NCBI GenBank assembly: GCA_013140465.1
Contig: JABFST010000086.1
Span: forward strand, 1-7,036
DNA length: 7,036 nt
DNA from: Methylococcaceae bacterium
GTDB lineage: Bacteria; Pseudomonadota; Gammaproteobacteria; Methylococcales; Methylomonadaceae
Reading direction: 5' to 3'
The notes under the pieces were generated by a model. That model worked only from the letters and a program-made list of their open reading frames with translations. It ran no database searches and was not told where the DNA came from. This document shows positions 6,609-7,036 of the stretch, piece after piece (the stretch's first letter is position 1; every line of letters starts with the position of its first letter). The position numbers were made by a program, and so were the translations under genes.

Positions 6609-6668
6609 CGTTCGCTGAGCGGAGTCGAAGCGAATCCCGCCGCCGACTTCGACTCCGCTCAGCCAACG
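6609..6668. repeat. Long inverted repeat (REP/MITE-like palindrome)
   Basis: The core arms GCTGAGCGGAGTCGAAG (6614-6630) and CTTCGACTCCGCTCAGC (6647-6663) are perfect 17-base reverse complements around a 16-base loop. Extending outward to 6609 and 6668 gives 21 of 22 paired positions. A further imperfect outer pair, TTAAGCTGGGAC (6586-6597) and GTCCCGCTTTAA (6677-6688), encloses it. The GC-rich core differs from the AT-richer surroundings, as dispersed REP-type or MITE-like elements often do. It lies between convergent genes, a usual place for such elements. No T run follows, so it is not a standard terminator. Confidence 0.85.
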
Positions 6669-6734
6669 GCTCCTCAGTCCCGCTTTAAGTGAGTAGCCAC
6701 TTTAGGCAGTGTGGGATGGCAGTGGATGTAAGTT

Positions 6735-7036
6735 TTAACTGATTTTTTCCACATCAAACACCGTCCCGCGACACGCCACTACTTTAACTTTACTGTTAAG
6801 GCTACAGTCTTCGCCATGCACCTTCCAGATAGTATCATCCACTTTTATTTTGCCTTGACCATTTTCGATGGCTTCATGCAAATTAAAAACGCGGCCCACA
6901 TATTGTGCGCCGCGCTTGTTTAACAAAGGTTGGTCAGTTTTTATCGGGTGTTTTTCTCCATACAACCGCCATAGCGTAATCGTCAGGACTGTTAACACCG
7001 AAAAAATTAAAATCTGTATATCCAAGCTGAGTGACG
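6735..7036 (-). CDS. NfeD/YbbK-family membrane protein (partial, N-terminus outside window)
   Basis: The frame is open to the right edge. A TTG at 7025-7023 could be read as a start, but the residues before it (Ser-Leu-Ser) are also in frame. The family usually has further membrane helices there, so the gene is probably cut by the window. What remains starts with a hydrophobic helix (ILIFSVLTVLTITLWRLYG), then a basic linker with LNKRGAQYVGR. It ends in a ~50-residue NfeD C-terminal beta-barrel (OB-like) domain, with GRVFNLHEAIENGQGKIKV, the WKVHGED turn and VKVVACRGTVFDVEKI. Alignment from memory with E. coli YbbK (about 150 residues) matches over this whole length. Family members sit in the inner membrane and usually work with an SPFH/stomatin-type protein such as QmcA. 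No such gene is in the window, so a partner would lie upstream of this gene, past the right edge. Confidence 0.85.
   Translation of the reverse strand, partial: SLSLDIQILIFSVLTVLTITLWRLYGEKHPIKTDQPLLNKRGAQYVGRVFNLHEAIENGQGKIKVDDTIWKVHGEDCSLNSKVKVVACRGTVFDVEKIS

Larger units (their letters stand above)
6429..6734. other. Convergent intergenic region with palindromic elements
   Basis: This 306-base stretch separates the + strand STN-HEAT gene from the - strand NfeD-like gene. It holds a short hairpin (6527-6543) and a long inverted repeat (6609-6668, with outer arms to 6586 and 6688), both listed separately. An open stretch at 6491-6568 follows a strong GGAAGG but lacks a normal start codon. 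I see no canonical intrinsic terminator with a run of T on either strand, and no RNA gene. Confidence 0.6.

Noticed and set aside
6609..6668. The long inverted repeat as a bidirectional intrinsic terminator
   Set aside because: Neither strand has a run of T after the stem, and the loop is 16 bases. It fits a dispersed palindromic element better, though it may still affect 3' ends.
7023..7025. TTG at 7025 as the true start of the NfeD-like gene
   Set aside because: The frame continues to the window edge, and the family normally has additional N-terminal membrane segments. A truncated view of a longer gene is more likely.

Overview
The window looks like chromosomal DNA of a low-to-moderate GC gammaproteobacterium. 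The basis is three genes: a TalB-type transaldolase and an FbaA-type (class IIA) fructose-bisphosphate aldolase whose catalytic residues keep the E. coli register, and an NfeD/YbbK-type protein. A methanotroph or a sulfur-oxidising Thiotrichales-like lineage would fit, but that is an impression. Nothing here fixes the genus. There are no rRNA or tRNA genes, CRISPR arrays or transposase genes.

Layout. (1) Bases 1-1389 hold two adjacent + strand genes, 3 bases apart. Both encode one N-terminal-side membrane helix followed by a cytoplasm-facing tail made of a short repeated motif, [S/T]GVxKY[L/M/V/I]. The first gene is cut by the left window edge. The second carries thirteen clear motif copies, partly organised in a ~43-residue double-motif module. 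A strong intrinsic terminator (1410-1451) closes this unit. I recognise no described family here, and it is the most interesting part of the window. (2) Bases 1581-3733 hold transaldolase and class II aldolase, probably one transcript. They are separated by an 86-base gap that can fold into a 10-bp stem, and are followed by a strong terminator (3755-3787). (3) Bases 4041-6428 hold a membrane protein fused to a spermidine-synthase-like domain. Its stop codon is directly followed by the start of an exported protein that combines an STN-like (secretin/TonB short N-terminal) domain with HEAT repeats. (4) Bases 6429-6734 are a convergent intergenic region with a long nearly perfect inverted repeat of REP/MITE-like type. 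(5) On the - strand, the C-terminal part of an NfeD/YbbK-family membrane protein enters from the right edge.

How they may work together. Transaldolase and aldolase act on fructose phosphates, in the pentose phosphate pathway and in glycolysis, gluconeogenesis or the ribulose monophosphate cycle. The repeat-protein pair is transcriptionally separated from them by a terminator. Its multivalent, membrane-anchored design suggests a scaffold or tether that gathers a cytoplasmic partner at the inner membrane, but the partner is unknown. The spermidine-synthase-like enzyme and the exported STN-HEAT protein are probably co-translated, although their functional link is not evident from sequence.
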